A stretch of 64,000 nucleotides of DNA from Crossaster papposus (lineage: Eukaryota > Echinodermata > Asteroidea > Velatida > Solasteridae), in the NCBI GenBank assembly GCA_037893245.1, contig JBAIAA010001628.1:1-64000 (forward strand), given 5' to 3'. A program made the translations under genes and the position numbers. Shown one piece after another: positions 1 through 10,179 of this stretch. Positions within the stretch are counted from its first letter, which is position 1, and each line of letters starts with the position of its first letter. The notes under the pieces were generated by a model. That model searched no databases, was not told where the DNA came from, and was given only the letters and a program-made list of their open reading frames with translations.

Positions 1-23
1 CACTTCTTTCCCTTTACATATTT

Positions 24-59
24 AACTCGAGGGCTTGTTCCGACATCATGTGTTTATTT
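24..59 (+). repeat. 36-bp insert intermediate between subtypes A and B
   Basis: This copy reads CTTGTTCCGACATC: the first diagnostic base is as in A (T) and the second as in B (G). It is the only copy with this combination in the window. It is followed by a monomer altered to TTTGCACAC at its start and by a 30-bp monomer lacking one T (CCCTTACAT, near 77-86), so the left edge is locally irregular. Confidence 0.93.
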
Positions 60-181
60 CTTTGCACACTTCTTTCCCTTACATATTTCTTATGCACACT
101 TCTTTCCCTTTACATATTTCTTATGCACACTTCTTTCCCTTTACATATTTCTTATGCACACTTATTTCCCTTTACATATTT

Positions 182-212
182 CTTATGCACACTTCTTTCC
201 CTTTACATATTT
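182..212 (+). repeat. Reference copy of the 31-bp monomer
   Basis: This copy equals the consensus, numbered here from CTTATG to CATATTT. Its composition is 15 T, 9 C, 6 A and 1 G. It contains TTATGCACA (183-191) and then a 13-base homopyrimidine run, CTTCTTTCCCTTT (192-204), followed by ACATATTT. There is no CpG. Common single-base variants elsewhere are CGTATGC or CCTATGC for CTTATGC, TATTATG, CTTATTTCCC, CTTTTTTCCC, TTTCTCTTTA, CCCTATAC and TTTACATGTTTC. Confidence 0.99.
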
Positions 213-1514
213 CTTATGCACACTTCTTTCCCTTTACATATTTCTTATGCACACTTCTTTCCCTTTACATATTTCTTATGCACACTTCTTTCCCTTTACA
301 TATTTCTTATGCACACTTCTTTCCCTTTACATATTTCTTATGCACACTTCTTTCCCTTTACATATTTCTTATGCACACTTCTTTCCCTTTACATATTTCT
401 TATGCACACTTCTTTCCCTTTACATATTTCTTATGCACACTTCTTTCCCTTTACATATTTCTTATGCACACTTCTTTCCCTTTACATATTTCTTATGCAC
501 ACTTCTTTCCCTTTACATATTTCTTATGCACACTTCTTTCCCTTTACATATTTCTTATGCACACTTCTTTCCCTTTACATATTTCTTATGCACACTTCTT
601 TCCCTTTACATATTTCTTATGCACACTTCTTTCCCTTTACATATTTCTTATGCACACTTCTTTCCCTTTACATATTTCTTATGCACACTTCTTTCCCTTT
701 ACATATTTCTTATGCACACTTCTTTCCCTTTACATATTTCTTATGCACACTTCTTTCCCTTTACATATTTCTTATGCACACTTCTTTCCCTTTACATATT
801 TCTTATGCACACTTCTTTCCCTTTACATATTTCTTATGCACACTTCTTTCCCTTTACATATTTCTTATGCACACTTCTTTCCCTTTACATATTTCTTATG
901 CACACTTCTTTCCCTTTACATATTTCTTATGCACACTTCTTTCCCTTTACATATTTCTTATGCACACTTCTTTCCCTTTACATATTTCTTATGCACACTT
1001 CTTTCCCTTTACATATTTCTTATGCACACTTCTTTCCCTTTACATATTTCTTATGCACACTTCTTTCCCTTTACATATTTCTTATGCACACTTCTTTCCC
1101 TTTACATATTTCTTATGCACACTTCTTTCCCTTTACATATTTCTTATGCACACTTCTTTCCCTTTACATATTTCTTATGCACACTTCTTTCCCTTTACAT
1201 ATTTCTTATGCACACTTCTTTCCCTTTACATATTTCTTATGCACACTTCTTTCCCTTTACATATTTCTTATGCACACTTCTTTCCCTTTACATATTTCTT
1301 ATGCACACTTCTTTCCCTTTACATATTTCTTATGCACACTTCTTTCCCTTTACATATTTCTTATGCACACTTCTTTCCCTTTACATATTTCTTATGCACA
1401 CTTCTTTCCCTTTACATATTTCTTATGCACACTTCTTTCCCTTTACATATTTCTTATGCACACTTCTTTCCCTTTACATATTTCTTATGCACACTTCTTT
1501 CCCTTTACATATTT
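182..1514. repeat. Run of 43 identical consecutive monomers
   Basis: These 1,333 bases are exactly 43 x 31. All three forward translations are perfectly periodic across the stretch, which rules out any base change. The neighbouring stretches 1549-1951 and 1984-2508 are also almost free of variants. Elsewhere in the window variants appear every few hundred bases, so this is the most homogeneous segment. It could be the most recently amplified part of the array or an assembly effect. Confidence 0.95.
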
Positions 1515-1548
1515 ACTCGAGGGCTTGTTCCCACATCTGTGTTTATTT
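1515..1548 (+). repeat. Shortened 34-bp insert, A-like
   Basis: One A is missing at the start (TTTACTCGAG instead of TTTAACTCGAG) and the dyad region reads CACATCTGTG instead of CACATCATGTG, again one base short. The diagnostic bases are those of subtype A, and CTCGAG is intact. Losing the first A removes the TAA that closes one forward frame at every other insert, which is why artefactual frames run through this one. Confidence 0.93.
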
Positions 1549-1951
1549 CTTATGCACACTTCTTTCCCTTTACATATTTCTTATGCACACTTCTTTCCCT
1601 TTACATATTTCTTATGCACACTTCTTTCCCTTTACATATTTCTTATGCACACTTCTTTCCCTTTACATATTTCTTATGCACACTTCTTTCCCTTTACATA
1701 TTTCTTATGCACACTTCTTTCCCTTTACATATTTCTTATGCACACTTCTTTCCCTTTACATATTTCTTATGCACACTTCTTTCCCTTTACATATTTCTTA
1801 TGCACACTTCTTTCCCTTTACATATTTCTTATGCACACTTCTTTCCCTTTACATATTTCTTATGCACACTTCTTTCCCTTTACATATTTCTTATGCACAC
1901 TTCTTTCCCTTTACATATTTCTTATGCACACTTCTTTCCCTTTACATATTT

Positions 1952-1983
1952 CTTATGCACCACTTCTTTCCCTTTACATATTT
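1952..1983 (+). repeat. Unique 32-bp monomer with GCACCAC
   Basis: An extra C gives GCACCACTTC in place of GCACACTTC. It is the only copy of this variant I found, and it interrupts an otherwise nearly perfect run, so it is likely a recent private indel or a base-calling slip. Confidence 0.85.
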
Positions 1984-2634
1984 CTTATGCACACTTCTTT
2001 CCCTTTACATATTTCTTATGCACACTTCTTTCCCTTTACATATTTCTTATGCACACTTCTTTCCCTTTACATATTTCTTATGCACACTTCTTTCCCTTTA
2101 CATATTTCTTATGCACACTTCTTTCCCTTTACATATTTCTTATGCACACTTCTTTCCCTTTACATATTTCTTATGCACACTTCTTTCCCTTTACATATTT
2201 CTTATGCACACTTCTTTCCCTTTACATATTTCTTATGCACACTTCTTTCCCTTTACATATTTCTTATGCACACTTCTTTCCCTTTACATATTTCTTATGC
2301 ACACTTCTTTCCCTTTACATATTTCTTATGCACACTTCTTTCCCTTTACATATTTCTTATGCACACTTCTTTCCCTTTACATATTTCTTATGCACACTTC
2401 TTTCCCTTTACATATTTCTTATGCACACTTCTTTCCCTTTACATATTTCTTATGCACACTTCTTTCCCTTTACATATTTCTTATGCACACTTCTTTCCCT
2501 TTACATATTGCTTATGCACACTTCTTTCCCTTTACATATTTCGTATGCACACTTCTTTCCCTTTACATATTTCTTATGCACACTTCTTTCCCTTTACATA
2601 TTTCTTATGCACACTTCTTTCCCTTTACATATTT

Positions 2635-2670
2635 AACTCGAGGGCTTGTTCCCACATCATGTGTTTATTT
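2635..2670 (+). repeat. 36-bp insert, subtype A (reference copy; all A positions listed)
   Basis: The element begins AACTCGAGGGCTTG, continues TTCCCACATC and ends with TTTATTT; it replaces nothing, sitting between two complete monomers. It carries CTCGAG (2637-2642) and the dyad CACAT-C-ATGTG (2653-2663). Subtype A reads CTTGTTCCCACATC. The 37 standard A copies start at 2635, 2795, 2862, 2991, 3957, 5861, 6773, 8145, 9328, 10144, 14338, 15495, 16430, 17463, 20456, 21081, 29954, 30734, 32330, 33115, 33895, 35149, 35929, 37525, 39022, 39647, 41671, 46903, 47528, 49984, 50609, 51955, 55541, 56166, 58447, 59852 and 60477. Confidence 0.97.
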
Positions 2671-3026
2671 CTTATGCACACTTCTTTCCCTTTACATATT
2701 TCTTATGCACACTTCTTTCCCTTTACATATTTCTTATGCACACTTCTTTCCCTTTACATATTTCTTATGCACACTTCTTTCCCTTTACATATTTAACTCG
2801 AGGGCTTGTTCCCACATCATGTGTTTATTTCTTATGCACACTTCTTTCCCTTTACATATTTAACTCGAGGGCTTGTTCCCACATCATGTGTTTATTTCTT
2901 ATGCACACTTCTTTCCCTTTACATATTTCTTATGCACACTTCTTTCCCTTTACATTTTTCTTATGCACACTTCTTTCCCTTTACATATTTAACTCGAGGG
3001 CTTGTTCCCACATCATGTGTTTATTT
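2635..3026. repeat. Cluster of four A inserts
   Basis: A inserts start at 2635, 2795, 2862 and 2991, so spacings are 160, 67 and 129 bp: 4, 1 and 3 monomers plus the 36-bp element. The 67-bp spacing is the shortest in the window. One monomer inside has ACATTTTTC instead of ACATATTTC (near 2954), and the first one after the cluster has ACAAATTTC (near 3051). Confidence 0.93.
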
Positions 3027-4426
3027 CTTATGCACACTTCTTTCCCTTTACAAATTTCTTATGCACACTTCTTTCCCTTTACATATTTCTTATGCACACT
3101 TCTTTCCCTTTACATATTTCTTATGCACACTTCTTTCCCTTTACATATTTCTTATGCACACTTCTTTCCCTTTACATATTTCTTATGCACACTTCTTTCC
3201 CTTTACATATTTCTTATGCACACTTCTTTCCCTTTACATATTTCTTATGCACACTTCTTTCCCTTTACATATTTCTTATGCACACTTCTTTCCCTTTACA
3301 TATTTCTTATGCACACTTCTTTCCCTTTACATATTTCTTATGCACACTTCTTTCCCTTTACATATTTCTTATGCACACTTCTTTCCCTTTACATATTTCT
3401 TATGCACACTTCTTTCCCTTTACATATTTCTTATGCACACTTCTTTCCCTTTACATATTTCTTATGCACACTTCTTTCCCTTTACATATTTCTTATGCAC
3501 ACTTCTTTCCCTTTACATATTTCTTATGCACACTTCTTTCCCTTTACATATTTCTTATGCACACTTCTTTCCCTTTACATATTTCGTATGCACACTTCTT
3601 TCCCTTTACATATTTCTTATGCACACTTCTTTCCCTTTACATATTTCTTATGCACACTTCTTTCCCTTTACATATTTCGTATGCACACTTCTTTCCCTTT
3701 ACATATTTCGTATGCACATTTTTTTCCCTTTACATATTTTTTATGCACACTTCTTTCCCTTTACATATTTCTTATGCACACTTCTTTCCCTTTACATATT
3801 TCTTATGCACACTTCTTTCCCTTTACATATTTCTTATGCACACTTCTTTCCCTTTACATATTTCTTATGCACACTTATTTCCCTTTACATATTTCTTATG
3901 CACACTTCTTTCCCTTTACATATATCTTATGCACACTTCTTTCCCTTTACATATTTAACTCGAGGGCTTGTTCCCACATCATGTGTTTATTTCTTATGCA
4001 CACTTCTTTCCCTTTACATATTTCTTATGCACACTTCTTTCCCTTTACATATTTCTTATGCACACTTCTTTCCCTTTACATATTTCTTATGCACACTTCT
4101 TTCCCTTTACATATTTCTTATGCACACTTCTTTCCCTTTACATATTTCTTATGCACACTTCTTTCCCTTTACATATTTCTTATGCACACTTCTTTCCCTT
4201 TACATATTTCTTATGCACACTTCTTTCCCTTTACATATTTCTTATGCACACTTTTTTCCCTTTACATATTTCTTATGCACACTTCTTTCCCTTTACATAT
4301 TTATTATGCACACTTCTTTCCCTTTACATATTTCTTATGCACACTTCTTTCCCTTTACATATTTCTTATGAACACTTCTTTCCCTTTACATATTTCTTAT
4401 GCACACTTCTTTCCCTTTACATATTT

Positions 4427-4456
4427 CTTATGCACACTTCTTTCCCTTTATTATTT
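4427..4456 (+). repeat. 30-bp short monomer upstream of B inserts (reference copy)
   Basis: The end of the monomer reads CCCTTTATTATTTC rather than CCCTTTACATATTTC, one base shorter. It stands as the second-to-last monomer before 32 of the 49 B inserts and before none of the A inserts. The B inserts with it are 4488, 4647, 6392, 6551, 7366, 10582, 18370, 19459, 21271, 22422, 24043, 24946, 26593, 27496, 29050, 31704, 34865, 36899, 39806, 40891, 41861, 43326, 44446, 47718, 50799, 51175, 52145, 53641, 54761, 57043, 57667 and 61101. Orphans without a following insert occur near 17991 and in the eight GCACTC cassettes. Confidence 0.93.
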
Positions 4457-4646
4457 CTTATGCACACTTCTTTCCCTTTACATATTTAACTCGAGGGCTT
4501 GTCCCGACATCATGTGTTTATTTCTTATGCACACATCTTTCCCTTTACATATTTCTTATGCACACTTCTTTCCCTTTACATATTTCTTATGCACACTTCT
4601 TTCCCTTTATTATTTCTTATGCACACTTCTTTCCCTTTACATATTT

Positions 4647-4682
4647 AACTCGAGGGCTTGTCCCGACATCATGTGTTTATTT
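4647..4682 (+). repeat. 36-bp insert, subtype B (reference copy; all B positions listed)
   Basis: Subtype B has the length and ends of A but reads CTTGTCCCGACATC, two substitutions that add a CpG and shorten the dyad arms. The 49 B copies start at 4488, 4647, 6392, 6551, 7366, 10015, 10582, 15366, 17334, 17778, 18370, 19459, 21271, 22422, 22520, 24043, 24946, 26593, 27496, 29050, 31266, 31704, 32862, 34427, 34865, 36461, 36899, 38057, 39806, 40891, 41861, 42579, 43326, 44446, 45567, 47718, 50799, 51175, 52145, 52894, 53641, 54761, 56667, 57043, 57667, 59072, 61101, 62439 and 63497. Confidence 0.97.
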
Positions 4683-5775
4683 CTTATGCACACTTCTTTC
4701 CCTTTACATATTTCTTATGCACACTTCTTTCCCTTTACATATTTCTTATGCACACTTCTTTCCCTTTACATATTTCTTATGCACACTTCTTTCCCTTTAC
4801 ATATTTCTTATGCACACTTCTTTCCCTTTACATATTTCTTATGCACACTTCTTTCCCTTTACATATTTCTTATGCACACTTATTTCCCTTTACATATTTC
4901 TTATGCACACTTCTTTCCCTTTACATATTTCTTATGCACACTTCTTTCCCTTTACATATTTCTTATGCACACATCTTTCCCTTTACATATTTCTTATGCA
5001 CACTTCTTTCCCTTTACATATTTCTTATGCACACTTCTTTCCCTTTACATATTTCTTATGCACACTTCTTTCCCTTTACATATTTCTTATGCACACTTCT
5101 TTCCCTTTACATATTTCTTATGCACACTTCTTTCCCTTTACATATTTCTTATGCACACTTCTTTCCCTTTACATATTTCTTATGCACACTTCTTTCCCTT
5201 TACATATTTCTTATGCACACTTTTTTCCCTTTACATATTTCTTATGCACACTTCTTTCCCTTTACATATTTCTTATGCACACTTCTTTCCCTTTACATAT
5301 TTCTTATGCACACTTCTTTCCCTTTACATATTTCTTATGCACACTTCTTTCTCTTTACATATTTCTTATGCACACTTCTTTCCCTTTACATATTTCTTAT
5401 GCACACTTCTTTCCCTTTACATATTTCTTATGCACACTTCTTTCCCTTTACATATTTCTTATGCACACTTCTTTCCCTTTACATATTTCTTATGCACACT
5501 TCTTTCCCTTTACATATTTCTTATGCACACTTCTTTCCCTTTACATATTTCTTATGCACACTTCTTTCCCTTTACATATTTCGTATGCACACTTCTTTCC
5601 CTTTACATATTTATTATGCACACTTCTTTCCCTTTACATATTTCTTATGCACACTTCTTTCCCTTTACATATTTCTTATGCACACTTCTTTCCCTTTACA
5701 TATTTCTTATGCACACTTCTTTCCCTTTACATATTTCTTATGCACACTTCTTTCCCTTTACATATTTCTTATGCA

Positions 5776-6597
5776 CACTTATTTCCCATTACATATTTCT
5801 TATGCACACTTCTTTCCCTTTACATATTTATTATGCACACTTCTTTCCCTTTACATATTTAACTCGAGGGCTTGTTCCCACATCATGTGTTTATTTCTTA
5901 TGCACACTTCTTTCCCTTTACATATTTCTTATGCACACTTCTTTCCCTTTACATATTTCTTATGCACACTTCTTTCCCTTTACATATTTCTTATGCACAC
6001 TTCTTTCCCTTTACATATTTCTTATGCACACTTCTTTCCCTTTACATATTTCTTATGCACACTTCTTTCCCTTTACATATTTCTTATGCACACTTCTTTC
6101 CCTTTACATATTTCTTATGCACACTTCTTTCCCTTTACATATTTCTTATGCACACTTCTTTCCCTTTACATATTTCTTATGCACACTTCTTTCCCTTTAC
6201 ATATTTCTTATGCACACTTCTTTCCCTTTACATATTTCTTATGCACACTTCTTTCCCTTTACATATTTCTTATGAACACTTCTTTCCCTTTACATATTTC
6301 TTATGCACACTTCTTTCCCTTTACATATTTCTTATGCACACTTCTGTCCCTTTATTATTTCTTATGCACACTTCTTTCCCTTTACATATTTAACTCGAGG
6401 GCTTGTCCCGACATCATGTGTTTATTTCTTATGCACACTTCTTTCCCTTTACATATTTCTTATGCACACTTCTTTCCCTTTACATATTTCGTATGCACAC
6501 TTCTTTCCCTTTATTATTTCTTATGCACACTTCGTTCCCTTTACATATTTAACTCGAGGGCTTGTCCCGACATCATGTGTTTATTTCTTATGCACAC
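5776..6597. repeat. 1,904-bp-offset duplication, right copy
   Basis: This block matches 3872-4693. Private changes include CCCATTACA near 5786, CTGTCCC near 6344 and TTCGTTCCC near 6532. A third partial relative ends at B 7366, where the same TATGAACAC marker (7245) again lies 121 bp upstream of the insert. Confidence 0.9.
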
Positions 6598-6741
6598 TTC
6601 TTTCCCTTTACATATTTCTTATGCACACTTCTTTCCCTTTACATATTTCTTATGCACACTTCTTTCCCTTTACATATTTCTTATGCACACTTCTTTCCCT
6701 TTACATATTTCTTATGCACACTTCTTTCCCTTTACATATTT

Positions 6742-6808
6742 CTTATGCACACTTCTTTCCCTTTAACTATTTAACTCGAGGGCTTGTTCCCACATCATGT
6801 GTTTATTT
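6742..6808 (+). repeat. Atypical junction at A insert 6773
   Basis: The monomer before this insert ends TTTAACTATTT instead of TTTACATATTT, and the first monomer after it begins CTGATGC. The insert itself is a normal A copy. The AAC and TATTT order could reflect slippage or imprecise exchange against the AACTCG start of an insert. Confidence 0.85.
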
Positions 6809-7365
6809 CTGATGCACACTTCTTTCCCTTTACATATTTCTTATGCACACTTCTTTCCCTTTACATATTTCTTATGCACACTTCTTTCCCTTTACATATT
6901 TCTTATGCACACTTCTTTCCCTTTACATATTTCTTATGCACACTTCTTTCCCTTTACATATTTCTTATGCACACTTCTTTCCCTTTACATATTTCTTATG
7001 CACACTTCTTTCCCTTTACATATTTCTTATGCACACTTCTTTCCCTTTACATATTTCTTATGCACACTTCTTTCCCTTTACATATTTCTTATGCACACTT
7101 CTTTCCCTTTACATATTTCTTATGCACACTTCTTTCCCTTTACATATTTCTTATGCACACTTCTTTCCCTTTACATATTTCTTATGCACACTTCTTTCCC
7201 TTTACATATTTCTTATGCACACTTCTTTCCCTTTACATATTTCTTATGAACACTTCTTTCCCTTTACATATTTCTTATGCACACTTCTTTCCCTTTACAT
7301 ATTTCTTATGCACACTTCTTTCCCTTTATTATTTCTTATGCACACTTCTTTCCCTTTACATATTT

Positions 7366-9327
7366 AACTCGAGGGCTTGTCCCGACATCATGTGTTTATT
7401 TCTTATGCACACTTCTTTCCCTTTACATATTTCTTATGCACACTTCTTTCCCTTTACATATTTCTTATGCACACTTCTTTCCCTTTACATATTTCTTATG
7501 CACACTTCTTTCCCTTTACATATTTCTTATGCACACTTCTTTCCCTTTACATATTTCTTATGCACACTTCTTTCCCTTTACATATTTCTTATGCACACTT
7601 CTTTCCCTTTACATATTTCTTATGCACACTTCTTTCCCTTTACATATTTCGTATGCACACTTCTTTCCCTTTACATATTTCTTATGCACACTTCTTTCCC
7701 TTTACATATTTCTTATGCACACTTCTTTCCCTTTACATATTTCTTATGCACACTTCTTTCCCTTTACATATTTCTTATGCACACTTCTTTCCCTTTACAT
7801 ATTTCTTATGCACACTTCTTTCCCTTTACATATTTCTTATGCACACTTCTTTCCCTTTACATATTTCTTATGCACACTTCTTTCCCTTTACATATTTCTT
7901 ATGCACACTTCTTTCCCTTTACATATTTCTTATGCACATTTCTTTCCCTTTACATATTTCTTATGCACACTTCTTTCCCTTTACATATTTCTTATGCACA
8001 CTTCTTTCCCTTTACATATTTCTTATGCACACTTTTTTCCCTTACATATTTCTTATGCACACTTCTTTCCCTTTACATATTTCTTATGCACACTTCTTTC
8101 CCTTTACATATTTCTTATGCACACTTCTTTCCCTTTACATATTTAACTCGAGGGCTTGTTCCCACATCATGTGTTTATTTCTTATGCACACTTCTTTCCC
8201 TTTACATATTTCTTATGCACACTTCTTTCCCTTTACATATTTCTTATGCACACTTCTTTCCCTTTACATATTTCTTATGCACACTTCTTTCCCTTTACAT
8301 ATTTCTTATGCACACTTCTTTCCCTTTACATATTTCTTATGCACACTTCTTTCCCTTTACATATTTCTTATGCACACTTCTTTCCCTTTACATATTTTTT
8401 ATGCACACTTCTTTCCCTTTACATATTTCTTATGCACACTTCTTTCCCTTTACATATTTCTTATGCACACTTCTTTCCATTTACATATTTCTTATGCACA
8501 CTTCTTTCCCTTTACATATTTCTTATGCACACTTCTTTCCCTTTACATATTTCTTATGCACACTTCTTTCCCTTTACATATTTCTTATGCACACTTCTTT
8601 CCCTTTACATATTTCTTATGCACACTTCTTTCCCTTTACATATTTCTTATGCACACTTCTTTCCCTTTACATATTTCTTATGCACACTTCTTTCCCTTTA
8701 CATATTTCTTATGCACACTTCTTTCCCTTTACATATTTCTTATGCACACTTCTTTCCCTTTACATATTTCTTATGCACACTTCTTTCCCTTTACATATTT
8801 CTTATGCACACTTCTTTCCCTTTACATATTTCTTATGCACACTTCTTTCCCTTTACATATTTCTTATGCACACTTCTTTCCCTTTACATATTTCTTATGC
8901 ACACTTCTTTCCCTTTACATATTTCTTATGCACACTTATTTCCCTTTACATATTTCTTATGCACACTTCTTTCCCTTTACATATTTCTTATGCACACTTC
9001 TTTCCCTTTACATATTTCTTATGCACACTTCTTTCCCTTTACATATTTCTTATGCACACTTCTTTCCCTTTACATATTTCTTATGCACACTTCTTTCCCT
9101 TTACATATTTTTTATGCACACTTCTTTCCCTTTACATATTTCTTATGCACACTTCTTTCCCTTTACATATTTCTTATGCACACTTCTTTCCCTTTACATA
9201 TTTCTTATGCACACTTCTTTCCCTTTACATATTTCTTATGCACACTTCTTTCCCTTTACAAATTCCTTATGCACACTTCTTTCCCTTTACATATTTCTTA
9301 TGCACACTTCTTTCCCTTTACATATTT
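7366..9327. repeat. Ordinary monomer stretch with inserts B 7366 and A 8145
   Basis: This part contains 779-bp and 1,183-bp insert intervals. It has one monomer shortened by a base (TTTTTTCCCTTACAT, near 8034-8048) and scattered single-base variants such as CCATTTAC near 8478 and ACAAATTCC near 9258. I see no other structure in it. Confidence 0.9.
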
Positions 9328-10179
9328 AACTCGAGGGCTTGTTCCCACATCATGTGTTTATTTCTTATGCACACTTCTTTCCCTTTACATATTTCTTATG
9401 CACACTTCTTTGCCTTTACATATTTCTTATGCACACTTCTTTCCCTTTACATATTTCTTATGCACACTTCTTTCCCTTTACATATTTCTTATGCACACTT
9501 CTTTCCCTTTACATATTTCTTATGCACACTTCTTTCCCTTTACATATTTCTTATGCACACTTCTTTTCCTTTACATATTTCTTATGCACACTTCTTTCCC
9601 TTTACATATTTCTTATGCACACTTCTTTCCCTTTACATATTTCTTATGCACACTTCTTTCCCTTTACATATTTCTTATGCACACTTCTTTCCCTTTACAT
9701 ATTTCTTATGCACACTTCTTTCCCTTTACATATTTCTTATGCACACTTCTTTCCCTTTACATATTTCTTATGCACACTTCTTTCCCTTTACATATTTCTT
9801 ATGCACACTTCTTTCCCTTTACATATTTCTTATGCACACTTCTTTCCCTTTACATATTTCTTATGCACACTTCTTTCCCTTTACATATTTCTTATGCACA
9901 CTTCTTTCCCTTTACATATTTCTTATGCACACTTCTTTCCCTTTACATATTTCTTATGCACACTTCTTTCCCTTTACATATTTCTTATGCACACTTCTTT
10001 CCCTTTACATATTTAACTCGAGGGCTTGTCCCGACATCATGTGTTTATTTCTTATGCACACTTCCTTCCCTTTACATATTTCTTATGCACACTTCTTTCC
10101 CTTTACATATTTCTGATGCACACTTCTTTCCCTTTACATATTTAACTCGAGGGCTTGTTCCCACATCATGTGTTTATTT
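9328..10179. repeat. A...B-129-A module, copy 1
   Basis: An A insert (9328) is followed within two monomers by a TTTGCCTTT variant. After 687 bp comes B 10015, whose next monomer carries CTTCCTTCCC, then exactly 129 bp from B start to A start (10144). A CTGATGC monomer lies just before that second A. Confidence 0.88.

Larger units (their letters stand above)
3872..4693. repeat. 1,904-bp-offset duplication, left copy
   Basis: Inserts A 3957, B 4488 and B 4647 recur as A 5861, B 6392 and B 6551 at the same offset of 1,904 bp. Shared rare variants keep the same offset: CACTTATTT at 3872 and 5776, and TATGAACAC at 4367 and 6271. The copies also carry private changes, such as TATATC at 3921 against TATTTA at 5825. 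Confidence 0.9.

Noticed and set aside
183-191. Bacterial replication origin or plasmid iterons
   Set aside because: Despite the TTATGCACA match, there is no rep or dnaA gene and no bounded AT-rich unwinding region, and the array is far larger than any iteron cluster I know of.
202-213. Yeast-type ARS consensus in CTTTACATATTT
   Set aside because: The best alignment to WTTTAYRTTTW has two mismatches, and AT-rich repeats give such near matches by chance.
2635-2670. 36-bp element as a mobile insertion
   Set aside because: There are no terminal inverted repeats, target duplications or coding capacity, and every copy sits at the same monomer phase. Spread by unequal exchange explains it better.
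2635-2670. CENP-B box in the insert
   Set aside because: Neither strand contains the core TTCG...A..CGGG pattern at the required spacing.
4427-4456. Short monomer (TTATTATTT) as a sequencing homopolymer error
   Set aside because: It is not a homopolymer change, recurs dozens of times, and keeps a strict position relative to B inserts, so it is a real inherited variant.
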